DNA from: Nitrosomonas sp.
GTDB lineage: Bacteria; Pseudomonadota; Gammaproteobacteria; Burkholderiales; Nitrosomonadaceae
DNA length: 12,083 nt
Assembly (NCBI GenBank): GCA_005779435.1
Contig: SXJH01000260.1
Span: 1 to 12,083, forward strand
Reading direction: 5' to 3'
Part shown: piece by piece, positions 1 to 7,546 of the stretch
Layout of the letters: every line of letters begins with the position of its first letter
Position numbering within the stretch: position 1 is the first letter of the stretch
Translations under genes and position numbers: made by a program
Notes under the pieces: model-generated
Databases searched by the model: none
Seen by the model: only the letters and a program-made list of their open reading frames with translations
Told to the model about the DNA's origin: nothing

Positions 1-890
1 AGCAAATGCACGCCTTTTGCAACCACTTTCGGCGCACGCATGCTGCCGCTTTTGTAACGCAGCGCCACGGCGTAGTGCGTCGGATTGGTGACGATGACAA
101 CGGCTTTCGGTATTTCAGCCATCATTCGGCGCCGCGCCGCTTCTCGCTGCAGATTACGAATGCGCGCCTTCACATAAGGATCGCCTTCGCTTTCCTTATG
201 CTCGCGGTACACTTCGTCCTTAGTCATGCGCAATTGCTTGGCATGTTCCCATAGCTGGAACGGCACATCGATCGCCACAACCAATATCAAGGCGCCGACC
301 GTCAGCAAAAAGCACATCGCCAGAAATTCTCCGGTACGGTTGATGCCCAAATCGACCGGCACGGTCAAAAGCCCCATCACCGATTCTTTATTGACCCACA
401 TGACGATGGCGGCAACGATGCCTATCAGCACTGTCTTCAGAATGGCTTTCACCAATTCCACCAAACTGCGCATCGAAAAAATTCGCGCCATGCCCTTGAT
501 GGGATTGATCCGCTCAAACTTTGGCATCAGCGCTTTGGCGCTTACCATCCAGCCGCTCAACAGCATCGGCGCAACGAAAGCCACGACCAGCAACACAAAC
601 AATAATGGCGCCATCGCCCACAAGGACTCCATCGTCAATGAATACAGACGCGGCAACATCAACTCCGGCTGAAGCGCCAACTCGCGCTCTATGTACATGC
701 CGGTTCTCATGATTCTAATCAGTTGATCCATCAGGCTTGAACCCATTAGCAGCAACCCAACCGCTGCAGCGATCAACAAAGAAAATGTCGTCAATTCCAT
801 CGAACGGGCGACCTGACCCTCCTCACGCGCCTTTTCCAGGCGCCTGGGCGTCGCCTCTTCCGTTTTTTCTAAATCGCTTTCTTCCGCCAT
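1..890 (-). CDS. flhB: Flagellar biosynthesis protein FlhB (C-terminus beyond window)
   Basis: FlhB is the inner-membrane switch of the flagellar type III export apparatus; self-cleavage of its cytoplasmic domain changes export from rod/hook to filament substrates. Read from the ATG at 888-890, the protein starts MAEESDLEKTEEATPRRLEK, the classic FlhB/YscU N-terminus. Hydrophobic spans follow at roughly residues 32-52, 85-110, 143-165 and 182-208, and then a charged linker. The autocleavage motif N269-P270-T271-H272 lies at 75-86 (complement), the same numbering as in Salmonella FlhB from memory. The visible 296 codons are open throughout; FlhB is usually about 350-380 residues, so the last part lies left of base 1. 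A GGAG ribosome-binding site sits 6 nt before the ATG. No flhA or other flagellar gene is visible, and the upstream neighbour is divergent and unrelated, so flhB probably begins its transcript. Identification is very secure. Confidence 0.97.
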   Translation of the reverse strand, partial: MAEESDLEKTEEATPRRLEKAREEGQVARSMELTTFSLLIAAAVGLLLMGSSLMDQLIRIMRTGMYIERELALQPELMLPRLYSLTMESLWAMAPLLFVLLVVAFVAPMLLSGWMVSAKALMPKFERINPIKGMARIFSMRSLVELVKAILKTVLIGIVAAIVMWVNKESVMGLLTVPVDLGINRTGEFLAMCFLLTVGALILVVAIDVPFQLWEHAKQLRMTKDEVYREHKESEGDPYVKARIRNLQREAARRRMMAEIPKAVVIVTNPTHYAVALRYKSGSMRAPKVVAKGVHL

Positions 891-1089
891 GACCGGCTCC
901 AAATTTTCACGATTGCATTATCATTGCGAATACTTGAATTCAATGTGCGGAATAAAGAAGGAATCATCCCTTTTATTGCTCAAACGCTTCGAACGATAAA
1001 TTAAATATATTATTATCAATAAGTTAATTACATCCATCTCAATCAAGCATTTATTGAGCCTATCAAACATCCACCCACTCGTTTCGATC
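891..1089. other. Divergent intergenic region between flhB and the acylase gene
   Basis: This 199-bp spacer must hold the promoters of both divergent genes. Its right half is strongly AT-rich (about 990-1032), as expected for promoter DNA. I could not find a convincing sigma-70 -35/-10 pair, nor a clear sigma-28 flagellar promoter (TAAA-N15-GCCGATAA type) for flhB. No hairpin, tRNA or small ORF with a ribosome-binding site was seen. Confidence 0.5.
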
Positions 1090-3477
1090 ATGCATGTTAC
1101 GTTACGCTTTACCCGTCATATTCTGCTAACAAGCCTGATAATCGGCGGCTTATCGATGCTTATCGCCGGATTGTCGCTGTACGGAAGCCTGCCGCAATAC
1201 GACGGCGACATCGAAGCGCCGGGGTTATCCAAACCGGTGACGATTGAACGCGACGCGCTCGGCAGCGTCACTTTGACCGGCGCAAATCGATTGGATCTGG
1301 CGCAAGCGCTGGGCTATGTCCACGCGCAAGAACGTTTCTTTGAAATGGATCTAATGCGCCGACAAGCGGCGGGGGAATTGGCCGAATTATTGGGCAGCGC
1401 GGCGCTCGCACATGACCGGAAGGCACGCGCTTTCCGTATGCGCGCCCGTGCCGCTCTGACGGTACGGCAATTACCCGCAACGCAACGGCAATGGCTCGAT
1501 ACTTATCGAATCGGCGTCAATCAGGGCATGGCAGCGTTGCCGGTGCGCCCTTTCCCTTACTTGTTGACGCAAACCCGACCGGCCGCATGGCGCAATGAAG
1601 ACAGCATCCTGGTTATTGCGGCGATGTTCTTCACCCTCAATGAAACGAATATCTATCGCGAGTTGGGGCTATCCAGCATGCACGCCGCCTTACCGGACTC
1701 GGTATTCCGGTTTTTAACCGCACCTGCGGGCACTTGGGATGCGCCGCTGATCGACGAACCCATCGCCTTGCCGCCGCTGCCGTCGGTCGAGGAAATCGAT
1801 CTGCAAGCGTTAAACGAACGATTATTCCAAGATCGTTCATTGCCCTCCGAACAAGCGCCGGGCAGTAACAGTTTTGCGGTTTCGGGCGCGCTCAGCGGCG
1901 GATCGGCCATGGTCGCCAACGACATGCACTTGACGTTGCGGGTACCCAATCTCTGGTTCCGTTCACGCTTGATTTATCCCGACACCACGGCTCCGGGTCA
2001 ATTCCACGACATTACCGGCGCCAGCCTGCCGGGTGTGCCCGCCATCGTGGTCGGTTCAAACCGCCATATCGCATGGAGTTTCACCAACAGTCATGCCGAT
2101 TTCGCCGATTGGGTGCGGATCGCCGTCGACGAAACCGATGCAACGCGATATCGCGGATCGTCCGGCTGGCAATCTTTAGCGGCATTTACCGAAACGATTC
2201 GCGTGCGCAACGCGCTCGATGAAACGATATCGATCCGGGAAACCGAATGGGGACCGATTCTTGCGCACGATCATGACAAAACGCCGCTGGCGCTTGCCTG
2301 GATCGCATTGCGCCCCGAGGCGATCAACCTCGCATTGATCGAACTCGAATCGGTCAAAACGTCCGCCGATGCCATAAAAGCAGCGCCGCAATTCGGCATA
2401 CCGGTGCAAAATTTTATCGTCGGCGACCGCGACGGCAACATCGGCTGGACGCTGGCAGGCCGAATTCCCGTGCGATCCGGCGATTACGATCCGCAAATCC
2501 CCGCCGACTGGACACCCCCCGGAACCGGCTGGAACGGCTGGCTCGAACCGGCGCATTATCCTGCCATTCTTAATCCGGACTCGCAGCGGCTCTGGTCTGC
2601 CAATTCCCGCCTCGTTTCCGGCCAATCGCTGAATCTGCTCGGCAACGGCGGCTACGATCTCGGCGCGCGCGCCTTGCAAATCCGCGAAGGCTTGTTTGCG
2701 CGTGATCGGCTGGCCGTACAAGACATGCAGGCGATCCAGCTCGATCACCGTGCATTGCTGCTCGCCCGTTGGCACCGGTTATTGCAATCCACTCTGGCAT
2801 CAATGGATAACGGCCGTTTGCCGTGGATTGCCGCGATGAACAGCGCTTTGAGCGATTGGAACGGTGCGGCATCGGTCGATTCCGTCGCCTACCGGGTTGT
2901 GCGCGCCTTTCGTTACGAAGTCACTCAAACCGTTTTGAACGGATTTGCCGCGCAAGTCCGGCAGATCGATGCCGCATTCAAAGTGCCCAGGCTCAGCCAG
3001 GCGGAATGGATTGTCTGGCAACTGATCGAAAACAAACCGCAGCACCTGCTCCCGGCAACTTTTAACAACTGGGAGGAGTTATTGCTGGCAAGCGCGCAAC
3101 GCATCGCCGGAGAAATGCAACAAGACGGCGGCATTGCAACCCGCAACTGGGGCGAAGCAAACGCCGCCCGGATACGTCACCCGCTGAGCCAGAAAATGCC
3201 CGCGTGGATTGCGCGTTGGCTCGATATGCCGCAAGATCCGTTGCCGGGCGATCACAATGTGCCGCGCGTGCAATCACCCGATTTTGGCGCGTCGCAACGC
3301 TCCGTCGTCGCTCCCGGCCAGGAAGAACACGGCATTTTTGACATGCCCGGCGGACAAAGCGGCCATCCGCTTTCGCCTTATTACGGCAGCGGCCACGCCA
3401 ATTGGATTAGCGGCAAACCGACACCGTTCCTGCCCGGCAATGCGGAACGGCAAATGCGCCTTGTGCCAACATATTGA
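1090..3477 (+). CDS. Penicillin acylase family protein (periplasmic Ntn-hydrolase)
   Basis: An N-terminal-nucleophile amidohydrolase of the penicillin G acylase / AHL acylase (PvdQ) family, which hydrolyses the amide bond of beta-lactam side chains, N-acyl homoserine lactones or related acyl amides. The product is 795 residues from the ATG at 1090. An upstream in-frame TTG at 1054 would add 12 residues, but the ATG places the basic N-region directly before the hydrophobic segment (about residues 11-31), as expected for a signal peptide or anchor. The alpha-chain hallmark GYVHAQERFFEMDLMRRQAA is present. The self-processing site is G|S259-N in PGSNSFAVSG, where Ser259 becomes the first residue and nucleophile of the beta chain. 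WSFTNSHAD is the region supplying oxyanion-hole contacts. The C-terminus has the family's YYGSGHANWISGKP pattern. Length and motifs indicate an intact enzyme. The substrate cannot be read from sequence; quorum quenching or scavenging are both possible. It begins its own transcript and no SD is evident. Confidence 0.93.
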   Translation: MHVTLRFTRHILLTSLIIGGLSMLIAGLSLYGSLPQYDGDIEAPGLSKPVTIERDALGSVTLTGANRLDLAQALGYVHAQERFFEMDLMRRQAAGELAELLGSAALAHDRKARAFRMRARAALTVRQLPATQRQWLDTYRIGVNQGMAALPVRPFPYLLTQTRPAAWRNEDSILVIAAMFFTLNETNIYRELGLSSMHAALPDSVFRFLTAPAGTWDAPLIDEPIALPPLPSVEEIDLQALNERLFQDRSLPSEQAPGSNSFAVSGALSGGSAMVANDMHLTLRVPNLWFRSRLIYPDTTAPGQFHDITGASLPGVPAIVVGSNRHIAWSFTNSHADFADWVRIAVDETDATRYRGSSGWQSLAAFTETIRVRNALDETISIRETEWGPILAHDHDKTPLALAWIALRPEAINLALIELESVKTSADAIKAAPQFGIPVQNFIVGDRDGNIGWTLAGRIPVRSGDYDPQIPADWTPPGTGWNGWLEPAHYPAILNPDSQRLWSANSRLVSGQSLNLLGNGGYDLGARALQIREGLFARDRLAVQDMQAIQLDHRALLLARWHRLLQSTLASMDNGRLPWIAAMNSALSDWNGAASVDSVAYRVVRAFRYEVTQTVLNGFAAQVRQIDAAFKVPRLSQAEWIVWQLIENKPQHLLPATFNNWEELLLASAQRIAGEMQQDGGIATRNWGEANAARIRHPLSQKMPAWIARWLDMPQDPLPGDHNVPRVQSPDFGASQRSVVAPGQEEHGIFDMPGGQSGHPLSPYYGSGHANWISGKPTPFLPGNAERQMRLVPTY

Positions 3478-3499
3478 ATAACGCATCGCCATGATCCGG

Positions 3500-3505
3500 T
3501 AAAAT
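3500..3505 (+). promoter_or_regulatory. Candidate -10 box upstream of the SPOR-domain gene
   Basis: TAAAAT lies 26 nt before the ATG of the next gene, in a short 54-bp spacer after the acylase stop. The best -35 candidate, TTGAAT at 3474-3479, gives a spacer of 20 nt, which is too long. Only the -10 resemblance supports the call, so the gene may instead be co-transcribed with the acylase. Confidence 0.25.
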
Positions 3506-3531
3506 GACAGCCGTTTGATTCACTTTCCCCG

Positions 3532-4125
3532 ATGAAAATAATTTTTATTATTTTACTGGCTGCAAATATCGCTTACATCGTAGGCACGCAATACTATTCG
3601 CCCAAGCAAGCCGTCCCCCTCCCGGCGCAAACAAACCCGGAAAAAATAAAGCTGGTATCGATGCATGAGAATTGCTTGATGTGGGGCGATTTTTACGAGG
3701 AGCAAATCCGCTACGCCGAAAAAGTGCTCTCGGAACTGCGCCCTAATCTCGCTTTCTCCTTGGAAGAATCGGGCGGCACGATCATGTATTGGCTCTACAT
3801 TGCACCGCACGCAAACAAGGAAACCGCCAACCGGGAAATCAACAAATTGCGCAATCTCGGCATCGTCAGTTTCCGCGTCAAAGACGACAAACAATGGGAA
3901 AATGCGATTTCCCTGGGTATTTTTTACGACCGGAAAGATGCCCTGAACCAACTGAAAGAATTAGAAAAGAAAGGCGTCAGTCATGCCAAAATCGAGAATC
4001 GCCATGTTCCCCTGCGCAAAATCGCGATCCACAATCCATCCGTTGCCGTTAAAGAACAGCTACAAGCCTTGGCGGAACAATTCGACGGCACAAAACTGGT
4101 TCAAGGCAAATGCGAACGTTTATAA
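3532..4125 (+). CDS. Membrane-anchored SPOR-domain protein
   Basis: A 197-residue protein with one N-terminal membrane segment (about residues 3-19) and a periplasmic remainder. A conserved-looking CLMWGDF stretch occurs at 48-54. Residues about 84-158 match the SPOR fold pattern: a beta strand (MYWLYIAP), a helix (ANREINKLRNLG), a strand (SFRVKDD), then the hallmark ISLGIFYDRKDALNQLKELE with KGV after it. SPOR domains bind glycan strands stripped of stem peptides at the division septum, so a role in cell division or envelope maintenance is likely; this is family knowledge, not shown here. It starts 54 bp after the acylase gene on the same strand with no recognisable SD. The stop is 14 bp before the MITE-like element, so the reading frame is undisturbed. 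It is not one of the named E. coli SPOR proteins (FtsN, DamX, DedD, RlpA), so no symbol is given. Confidence 0.85.
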   Translation: MKIIFIILLAANIAYIVGTQYYSPKQAVPLPAQTNPEKIKLVSMHENCLMWGDFYEEQIRYAEKVLSELRPNLAFSLEESGGTIMYWLYIAPHANKETANREINKLRNLGIVSFRVKDDKQWENAISLGIFYDRKDALNQLKELEKKGVSHAKIENRHVPLRKIAIHNPSVAVKEQLQALAEQFDGTKLVQGKCERL

Positions 4126-4139
4126 TGTTTCATCGTTAA

Positions 4140-4308
4140 CTAGGAGTCTGCCGGACTTAAGCAATCGTAGCGAGCCTAAGTGGGAGAACGAGTACGGATT
4201 TTCTTAATTTTGAGGCGCATAGTTAATCTATGCAACGAAAAATTGAGGAAATATGAACCGTTATCCCATTGGCGCAGTAGATTAGTCTTAAGTCCGACAG
4301 ACTCCTAG
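4140..4308. mobile_element. MITE-like element, 169 bp, with 22-bp terminal inverted repeats
   Basis: The ends at 4140-4161 and 4287-4308 are inverted copies that match at 21 of 22 positions, beginning CTAGGAGTCTG and ending in CTTAAG on the inside. The outermost CTAG is itself palindromic, so it may be a target duplication rather than part of the repeat. Near the centre, GCATAG (4217-4222) and CTATGC (4228-4233) form a hairpin with a 5-nt loop, supported by weaker TTAATTTT/AAAATTGA arms. A GAGG-containing ribosome-binding site precedes an ATG at 4253 that opens only 10 codons before TAG (4283-4285). This looks like the 5' leader and first codons of a transposase joined to the right end by internal deletion. 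It encodes no transposase, so it could move only in trans. As RNA it would fold into one long stem and may end transcription from the SPOR gene. Confidence 0.8.
4253..4285 (+). pseudogene. Vestigial transposase start inside the MITE-like element
   Basis: The frame reads MNRYPIGAVD and then stop. An SD-like GAGG lies 4 nt upstream of the ATG. Ten codons are too few for a function, and the simplest reading is the remnant start of the parent insertion sequence's transposase. The parent family is not certain; the end sequences are reminiscent of IS1182-type elements but I cannot confirm this. Confidence 0.35.
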
Positions 4309-4389
4309 CGCCGCGATTCGCTCGTACAGTCGATAAATCAGCGTTCCCTAGCCGGGGGCGTTGAAACTTACCCTAACCCAATAAAAACA

Positions 4390-5190
4390 ATGAAAGTAAC
4401 CATCAAAACACCGCAAGAAATCGAAAAAATGCGCATTGCGGGCAGACTGGCATCGGAAGTGCTCGATTACATCGCACCCTACGTTGCCGCCGGTGTTGCC
4501 ACCGAAGAACTGGATACGTTATGCCACAACTACATGGTCGACGTGCAAAAGACTATTCCCGCCCCGCTCAATTACGCACCGGCAGGACATGTGCCCTACC
4601 CAAAATCGATTTGCACCTCGATCAACAATCAAATCTGCCACGGCGTCCCCGGCCCTAAGAAACTGAAAAACGGCGACATCGTCAACCTCGACATTACCGT
4701 GATTTACGAAGGCTATCACGGCGATACCAGCCGCATGTTTTATGTCGGCGAGCCTTCCATTCAAGCGCGGCGGCTGTGCGAGGTGACTTATGAAACGATG
4801 TGGCGCGGCATCGATCAAATAGCGCCGGGCAAGCATTTGGGCGACATCGGCCACGCCATTCAGAAACTGGCCGAAGGCGTCGGCTACAGCGTGGTCAGAG
4901 AATTCTGCGGCCACGGCATCGGCGCGAAATTTCACGAAGACCCGCAAGTACTGCATTACGGCCGCGCGGGAACCGGATTGGAACTCAAACCCGGCATGAT
5001 TTTCACCGTGGAACCGATGATCAACGCAGGCAAGGCCGCCATCCGTCATTTGCCGGACGGCTGGACTGTCACCACCAAGGACGGCAGCTTGTCGGCGCAA
5101 TGGGAGCATACCATTCTGGTGACCGAAAACGGCCACGAAGTCCTGACGGTATCGGCAGGCGCACCGGCCAAACCGGCATACCGTTACTAA
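4390..5190 (+). CDS. map: Methionine aminopeptidase type I
   Basis: Removes the initiator methionine from nascent cytosolic proteins when the second residue is small; an essential metalloenzyme of the pita-bread fold. The 266-residue product matches the usual type I length. The two-metal site is complete: D101 (NLDITV), D112 (YHGDTSRMF), H175 (FCGHGIGAKFHEDP), E208 (FTVEPMI) and E239 (QWEHTILV). H84 in CHGVPGP is the substrate-contacting histidine. No N-terminal zinc-finger extension is present. The ATG at 4390 has no clear SD, but MKVTIKTPQEIEKMRIAGRL is the canonical N-terminus. It leads a same-strand cluster with rph 22 bp downstream. It is more often a neighbour of rpsB/tsf in proteobacteria, so this placement is slightly unusual. 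Identification is very secure. Confidence 0.97.
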   Translation: MKVTIKTPQEIEKMRIAGRLASEVLDYIAPYVAAGVATEELDTLCHNYMVDVQKTIPAPLNYAPAGHVPYPKSICTSINNQICHGVPGPKKLKNGDIVNLDITVIYEGYHGDTSRMFYVGEPSIQARRLCEVTYETMWRGIDQIAPGKHLGDIGHAIQKLAEGVGYSVVREFCGHGIGAKFHEDPQVLHYGRAGTGLELKPGMIFTVEPMINAGKAAIRHLPDGWTVTTKDGSLSAQWEHTILVTENGHEVLTVSAGAPAKPAYRY

Positions 5191-5212
5191 AATCAACCTT
5201 TCAAAGACATTT

Positions 5213-5932
5213 ATGACTCGCAGCTATCAACGCACACCCGCACAAATCCGCCCGGTCAAAATCACCCGCCGCTACATCAAACACGCCGACGGTTCGGTGC
5301 TGATCGAATGCGGCGACACCAGAGTGATCTGCACCGCGACGATCTCCGAACAAGTTCCCGCGTTTTTAAGAGGCCAGGGACAAGGCTGGCTGACCGCCGA
5401 ATACGGCATGCTGCCGGGATCGACGCATTCGCGCATGCAGCGCGAGGCCGCCAAAGGCAAGCAATCGGGCCGCACCATGGAGATTCAACGCTTGATCGGC
5501 CGCGCGCTGCGCGCCGCAGTGGATTTGAAGAAACGGGGGGAGCGCACCATCCACATCGCGTGCGACGTCATCCAGGCCGACGGCGGCACGCGCACCGCCA
5601 GCATCACCGGCGCTTTTGTCGCATTGCACGACGCCGTTCAGAAACTGCTCGATCAGCAACGCATCGGATCGTCCCCGATCCTCGATCACGTCGCGGCGAT
5701 CTCGGTCGGCATTTTTGAAGGCACGCCGGTGCTGGATCTGGATTACGCGGAAGATTCCGCCTGCGACACCGACATGAACGTGGTCATGACCGGAAGACTG
5801 CACCTCATCGAAGTGCAAGGAACCGCCGAAGGCAACGCCTTCAGCCGCGCCGAACTCGACACCATGCTGGACATGGCGCAACACGGCATTCAGGAATTGA
5901 TCGCGATACAAAAGCAAGTATTGACGCTCTGA
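5213..5932 (+). CDS. rph: Ribonuclease PH
   Basis: A phosphorolytic 3'-5' exoribonuclease that trims the 3' ends of tRNA precursors and structured RNAs using inorganic phosphate, assembled as a hexameric ring. The 239 residues are the full family length. Family signatures visible are the N-terminal SYQRTPAQIRPVKI, GWLTAEYGMLPGSTHSR (about residues 58-74), SGRTMEIQRLIGRALR (85-100, with R87 as phosphate contact) and the phosphate-binding GGTR (124-127) in QADGGTRTAS. The C-terminal half includes LDLDYAEDSACDTDMNVVMT and EVQGTAEGNAFSRAELD. It starts 22 bp after map with a weak AAAG ribosome-binding site, and rdgB follows after 11 bp, so the three are very probably one transcript. The rph-rdgB pairing is common in beta- and gamma-proteobacteria. 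Confidence 0.97.
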   Translation: MTRSYQRTPAQIRPVKITRRYIKHADGSVLIECGDTRVICTATISEQVPAFLRGQGQGWLTAEYGMLPGSTHSRMQREAAKGKQSGRTMEIQRLIGRALRAAVDLKKRGERTIHIACDVIQADGGTRTASITGAFVALHDAVQKLLDQQRIGSSPILDHVAAISVGIFEGTPVLDLDYAEDSACDTDMNVVMTGRLHLIEVQGTAEGNAFSRAELDTMLDMAQHGIQELIAIQKQVLTL

Positions 5933-5943
5933 CACCGCAAACC

Positions 5944-6546
5944 ATGACTGCACTGACAAAACTGGTCATCGCCAGCAATAATCCCGGCAAATTAAAGGAA
6001 ATCGGCGCACTGCTCGCACCGCTGTCGATTGAAATCGTCTCGCAATCCGATTACAACGCCGGTGAAGCCGATGAGCCGTTCGGCACCTTCGTCGAAAACG
6101 CACTCGCCAAAGCCCGTCACGCCAGCCGCTGCTCGGGATTGCCCGCACTGGCGGACGATTCGGGTATCTGTGTCAGTGCATTGAATGGTGCGCCCGGCGT
6201 CAATTCCGCGCGCTACGCCGGGGAACCGAAATCCGATGACCGCAACAATCAAAAACTGATCGCAGCGCTCAAAAACCAAACCGACCGGCGCGCATATTAT
6301 TACTGCGTCATCGTCTTAGTGCGCCACGCCGACGATCCGCAACCGATCATCGTCGACGGCTCATGGCACGGGGAAATCATCGATCAACCCAGAGGAACGG
6401 GAGGATTCGGCTACGACCCGTATTTTCTGCTGCCGGAATTTGGAAAAACCGCTGCGGAATTGACTGCGGAGCAGAAGAACAAAATCAGCCACCGAGGACA
6501 GGCGCTGGCGCGGCTGGTGGAAATTTTACGGAATGGAAAATTTTAA
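5944..6546 (+). CDS. rdgB: dITP/XTP pyrophosphatase (RdgB/HAM1 family)
   Basis: Hydrolyses non-canonical purine triphosphates (ITP, dITP, XTP) to monophosphate and pyrophosphate, keeping deaminated bases out of DNA and RNA. The 200-residue protein has every family signature: SNNPGKLKEI at 11-20, E42 in AGEADEPFGTFVENALAKA, the catalytic LADDSGICV with D72, GVNSARYAG (85-93), GTGGFGYDPYF (151-161) and ISHRGQAL (181-188). It begins 11 bp after rph, which fits an operon. In many proteobacteria hemW follows directly; here the next 78 bp run into a convergent accessory gene, so this is the right edge of the conserved plus-strand block. No strong terminator hairpin was found after the stop. Confidence 0.96.
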   Translation: MTALTKLVIASNNPGKLKEIGALLAPLSIEIVSQSDYNAGEADEPFGTFVENALAKARHASRCSGLPALADDSGICVSALNGAPGVNSARYAGEPKSDDRNNQKLIAALKNQTDRRAYYYCVIVLVRHADDPQPIIVDGSWHGEIIDQPRGTGGFGYDPYFLLPEFGKTAAELTAEQKNKISHRGQALARLVEILRNGKF

Positions 6547-6577
6547 AAACCAATTCTCGATTCGGTACTTTATGTTC

Positions 6578-6610
6578 AATGTTGCGCTTTTTTCGGCAGC
6601 CTACCATACC
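6578..6610. repeat. Degenerate dispersed repeat copy, similar to 9458-9490
   Basis: This 33-bp stretch just after rdgB aligns with 9458-9490 at most positions, sharing the core TTCGGCAGCC and the final TACC. In this copy the stem that is perfect in the other has lost its pairing, so it looks decayed. It lies in the gap between convergent genes and may mark the left edge of the rearranged region. Confidence 0.45.
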
Positions 6611-6624
6611 GTCCTTCATATTTT

Positions 6625-7326
6625 TTATATTTTCTGATTCTTTGGCTTATATTTATTTTGATCAAAATCACTTACATCAAACTCAAATACTGGTGCATTT
6701 TCCTGATAAATATTTGCTGCAATGCGTACTTTCTTTGCTTTAAGCATTTTTCCAACAAACTTACTGTAATTTTGAATGAAAATTGTTTCAGTACTATTGT
6801 CAGATGCCGTCGCTGCTGAATATTTCACAGATTCTTCATCATCAAACCGCACAAGCACTGTGCACCCATCATATGATGCACAAAGGATTTGACCTCTTTC
6901 GATTTTGAAAATAATGTCTTTCCCATAACGCGGATGAGTTCTCAATATTAATGTTCCATGCTGCGCCCCAGAATATGGAAAGTCAAAATTTACCTTATTT
7001 GTGCTTAATACATAAGCTTGATAAATAATACCTTTACTCATCTCATCATCAGACTGATGATAGTTCCATTGTGACCCAGGAATTTCTGGCGTAGATACTG
7101 AGATATTTTGTGAGTTGTTAATCGAATCTAAGTTTGCCTGTTGGGAAGATGCGTTACTTTCTATTTCTACAGTTGAAATAATACGAATAACAAAAAATGC
7201 AAGAAGAACAACCCCAATAGCTGTCCCACAACCCATTCTATTTGCTACCTTGGCTCCGCATTTAGGGCAATTTTCTGCTTTTGAACTCACTTCGGTTCCA
7301 CATTCTTTGCATCTAATAAGTGCCAT
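6625..7326 (-). CDS. Zinc-ribbon single-span membrane protein of unknown function
   Basis: I do not recognise a named family for the full 233-residue protein. It opens with a zinc-ribbon (C6-x2-C9 and C20-x2-C23), followed by one hydrophobic span (about residues 35-51), a Ser/Asn/Gln-rich low-complexity linker (52-83), and an extramembrane domain (about 85-222) rich in beta-strand and aromatic residues (DFPYSG, LILRTHPRYGKD, VLVRFDD). This suggests the ribbon faces the cytoplasm and the larger domain the periplasm; that topology is inferred. The ATG has a strong AGGAGG ribosome-binding site, unlike the core genes. The gene is visibly more AT-rich than map-rph-rdgB, which suggests transfer. 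It is convergent with rdgB. Proteins of this layout occur in accessory regions and near prophages, but no function can be assigned here. Confidence 0.75.
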   Translation of the reverse strand: MALIRCKECGTEVSSKAENCPKCGAKVANRMGCGTAIGVVLLAFFVIRIISTVEIESNASSQQANLDSINNSQNISVSTPEIPGSQWNYHQSDDEMSKGIIYQAYVLSTNKVNFDFPYSGAQHGTLILRTHPRYGKDIIFKIERGQILCASYDGCTVLVRFDDEESVKYSAATASDNSTETIFIQNYSKFVGKMLKAKKVRIAANIYQENAPVFEFDVSDFDQNKYKPKNQKI

Positions 7327-7338
7327 TCTTCCTCCTCA

Positions 7339-7364
7339 ACGGGACCAGATCCAGAACCAAGAAT
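7339..7364. repeat. Short repeat just upstream of the zinc-ribbon gene, matches 10985-11010
   Basis: This 26-bp stretch aligns without gaps to 10985-11010 with 21 identities. Both copies have the same orientation and lie upstream of AT-rich minus-strand membrane-protein genes. It resembles the GGGGTCAGGT-type dispersed sequences found near REP-associated transposases, but this copy is degenerate. Confidence 0.4.
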
Positions 7365-7455
7365 ATCGTCGAAATCGTATTGATTTTAACTTTTTACATT
7401 ATCGCAATGAAAAATCCAGGCTTAACGGTATGACTTAAAATCGTTGCTATCACAT

Positions 7456-7546
7456 GTAAGCACGGCAGGATGACTGACACCAGAAGGCACATCAATCTTT
7501 CCCATCCGAGATTCAGTCATTGCGTACCATGAACCGCAAGCAGCGC
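7456..7546. repeat. Dispersed repeat, copy 1 (fused to the PIN toxin gene)
   Basis: Aligned with copy 2 at 8736-8831. The last 44 bp (7503-7546) match 8788-8831 perfectly, and the earlier part is diverged with a small deletion. The repeat runs directly into the 3' end of the PIN toxin gene and supplies its last ten codons and stop. The hairpin that is perfect in copy 2 is degraded here. Confidence 0.85.

Noticed and set aside
226..672. Plus-strand open frame of 148 codons at the left end
   Set aside because: It is the antisense shadow of flhB, whose minus-strand frame is open over the whole stretch and matches the family throughout.
1054..1089. TTG start giving a 12-residue longer acylase
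   Set aside because: The ATG at 1090 gives a proper signal-peptide start, and the extra residues have no ribosome-binding site or family support.
2176..2775. 199-codon minus-strand frame inside the acylase gene
   Set aside because: Shadow frame, Arg/Ala-rich with no domain pattern, fully overlapped by a well-supported gene.
4519..5196. 225-codon minus-strand frame opposite map
   Set aside because: Antisense shadow of map; the plus frame has all metal ligands and the minus frame has no recognisable features.
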